Below are positions 63,380 through 64,000 of a stretch of DNA of 64,000 nucleotides, piece by piece (the stretch's first letter is position 1; each line of letters starts with the position of its first letter). The stretch is from Pseudomonas shirazensis (GTDB lineage Bacteria; Pseudomonadota; Gammaproteobacteria; Pseudomonadales; Pseudomonadaceae), in the NCBI RefSeq assembly GCF_014268785.2, contig NZ_JABWRD020000001.1, forward strand, positions 447,001 through 511,000, given 5' to 3'. The notes under the pieces are model-generated. The model was not told where the DNA came from, ran no database searches, and saw nothing but the letters and a program-made list of their open reading frames with translations. The translations under genes and the position numbers were made by a program.

Positions 63380-64000
63380 TCAGGCCGTCAGTTCCTTCAG
63401 GTTGTAAAGCAGGCCGACCGCTGCAATCAGCAGCAGCGCTACGCCGGAGGCAAGGCTGATCATGCGGCTGCTGCGCTGCGAAGCGATCCTGCCGATGGCG
63501 AAGATATACAGACTGAGTACGGCGAAATCGATGGCGATCCACAGCAGCGACAACACCACCATGCTCTTGCCGAACGACTCGGTGATCTGGATGAACTGCG
63601 GGAAGAACGAGATGAAGAAGATAATGTCCTTGGGGTTGGAAATGCCCACCATGAACCCCTGCAGCAAGCCGCCGCGGGCCGGTTGCGGCGTTTCTGCCAC
63701 GGCTGCCGCTGTAGCCGTAGGCGGTTGCAGTGCCTCGCGCAGAGTCGCCACGGCGATGTAGCCGATGAACAGGCAACCGAGCAGGCTCATGCCGTTGAGC
63801 CAGGCCTTGTCGATGGCGGCGCTGGTCATGATGATCCAGGCCGCAGCGCCGATCAGGACCAGTGATGCCCAGTTGGTACCGATGGCCGTAAACAGCGCTT
63901 TACGTGAGCCGGACGCTGCAGCAGTGTTGACGATCAGGGCGACGACTGGGCCGGGGGTGGCGATCAGCAGCAGCACGGTCAGGGCATAGGTGGCAGTCAG
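63380..64000 (-). CDS. LysE/RhtB-family amino acid exporter (5' end cut by the window)
   Basis: The frame is open to base 64000, where it reads LTATYALTVLLLIATPGP, the typical N terminus lacking only the first few residues. About 206 residues are visible with six hydrophobic segments, and the GFMVGISNPKDIIFFISFFP motif at the start of the second half is diagnostic. Substrate is unknown; relatives export threonine, homoserine or arginine. The SGNH-like gene follows after 32 bp. Confidence 0.92.
   Translation of the reverse strand: MTATYALTVLLLIATPGPVVALIVNTAAASGSRKALFTAIGTNWASLVLIGAAAWIIMTSAAIDKAWLNGMSLLGCLFIGYIAVATLREALQPPTATAAAVAETPQPARGGLLQGFMVGISNPKDIIFFISFFPQFIQITESFGKSMVVLSLLWIAIDFAVLSLYIFAIGRIASQRSSRMISLASGVALLLIAAVGLLYNLKELTA

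Overview
The window looks like a stretch of a Pseudomonas chromosome, probably of the P. putida / P. entomophila group. This rests on the high GC content, the uvrC-pgsA-tRNA-Gly order, a cti gene (periplasmic cis/trans fatty acid isomerase) divergent from metH, cysI with its DUF934 partner, NfuA of the Pseudomonas/E. coli size, and putida-type REP sequences. No rRNA gene or CRISPR array was seen. The species call is inference from gene content and order.

Region by region. (1) 1-1416 is core: the 3' part of uvrC, pgsA, and a tRNA-Gly(GCC) with its own sigma70-like promoter. (2) 1417-18770 is accessory DNA behind the tRNA. It starts with a decayed tyrosine integrase, then holds four large Ig-like repeat proteins without visible signal peptides (2138, 4170, 10191, 14768), a divergent autotransporter, and an IS3-family element inserted in a REP sequence with a 3-bp target duplication. 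The fourth Ig-like gene has lost its reading frame just before a degenerate RCC1-like tail. (3) 18107-41501 is a type VI secretion locus. The leftward arm carries PAAR, a membrane protein (putative immunity), a VasX-like effector, a DUF4123 chaperone, VgrG, Hcp, TssL, TssK, TssJ, a short FHA protein, TssG, TssF, TssE, TssC and TssB. The rightward arm carries VasI/TagO, TssA and TssM. A decayed second copy of the putative immunity gene lies beyond PAAR. No ClpV/TssH is present, although it usually lies next to tssG. (4) 41565-64000 is mostly ordinary core genome: DMT transporter, nhaA, a 524-aa hypothetical, cysI-DUF934, a periplasmic binding protein, metH, cti, an acyltransferase, nfuA, SCO and PCuAC copper proteins, an AraC regulator with azlD and a nonsense-mutated azlC, an SGNH-like protein and a LysE-type exporter cut by the window edge.

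How the genes work together. TssBC sheath, TssEFGK baseplate, TssJLM membrane complex and TssA cap, Hcp, VgrG and PAAR make a nearly complete apparatus. The VasX-like protein is the likely cargo, loaded on VgrG by DUF4123, and the adjacent membrane protein is the likely self-protection factor. The AT-rich 3' half of the effector gene plus the immunity gene, against the GC-rich 5' half and vgrG, point to replacement of the toxin/immunity module. Upstream, the Ig-like family shows paralogy, tandem amplification, frameshifts and a shared upstream sequence element, as expected of a fast-evolving surface or interaction locus. Its function and export route are unknown.
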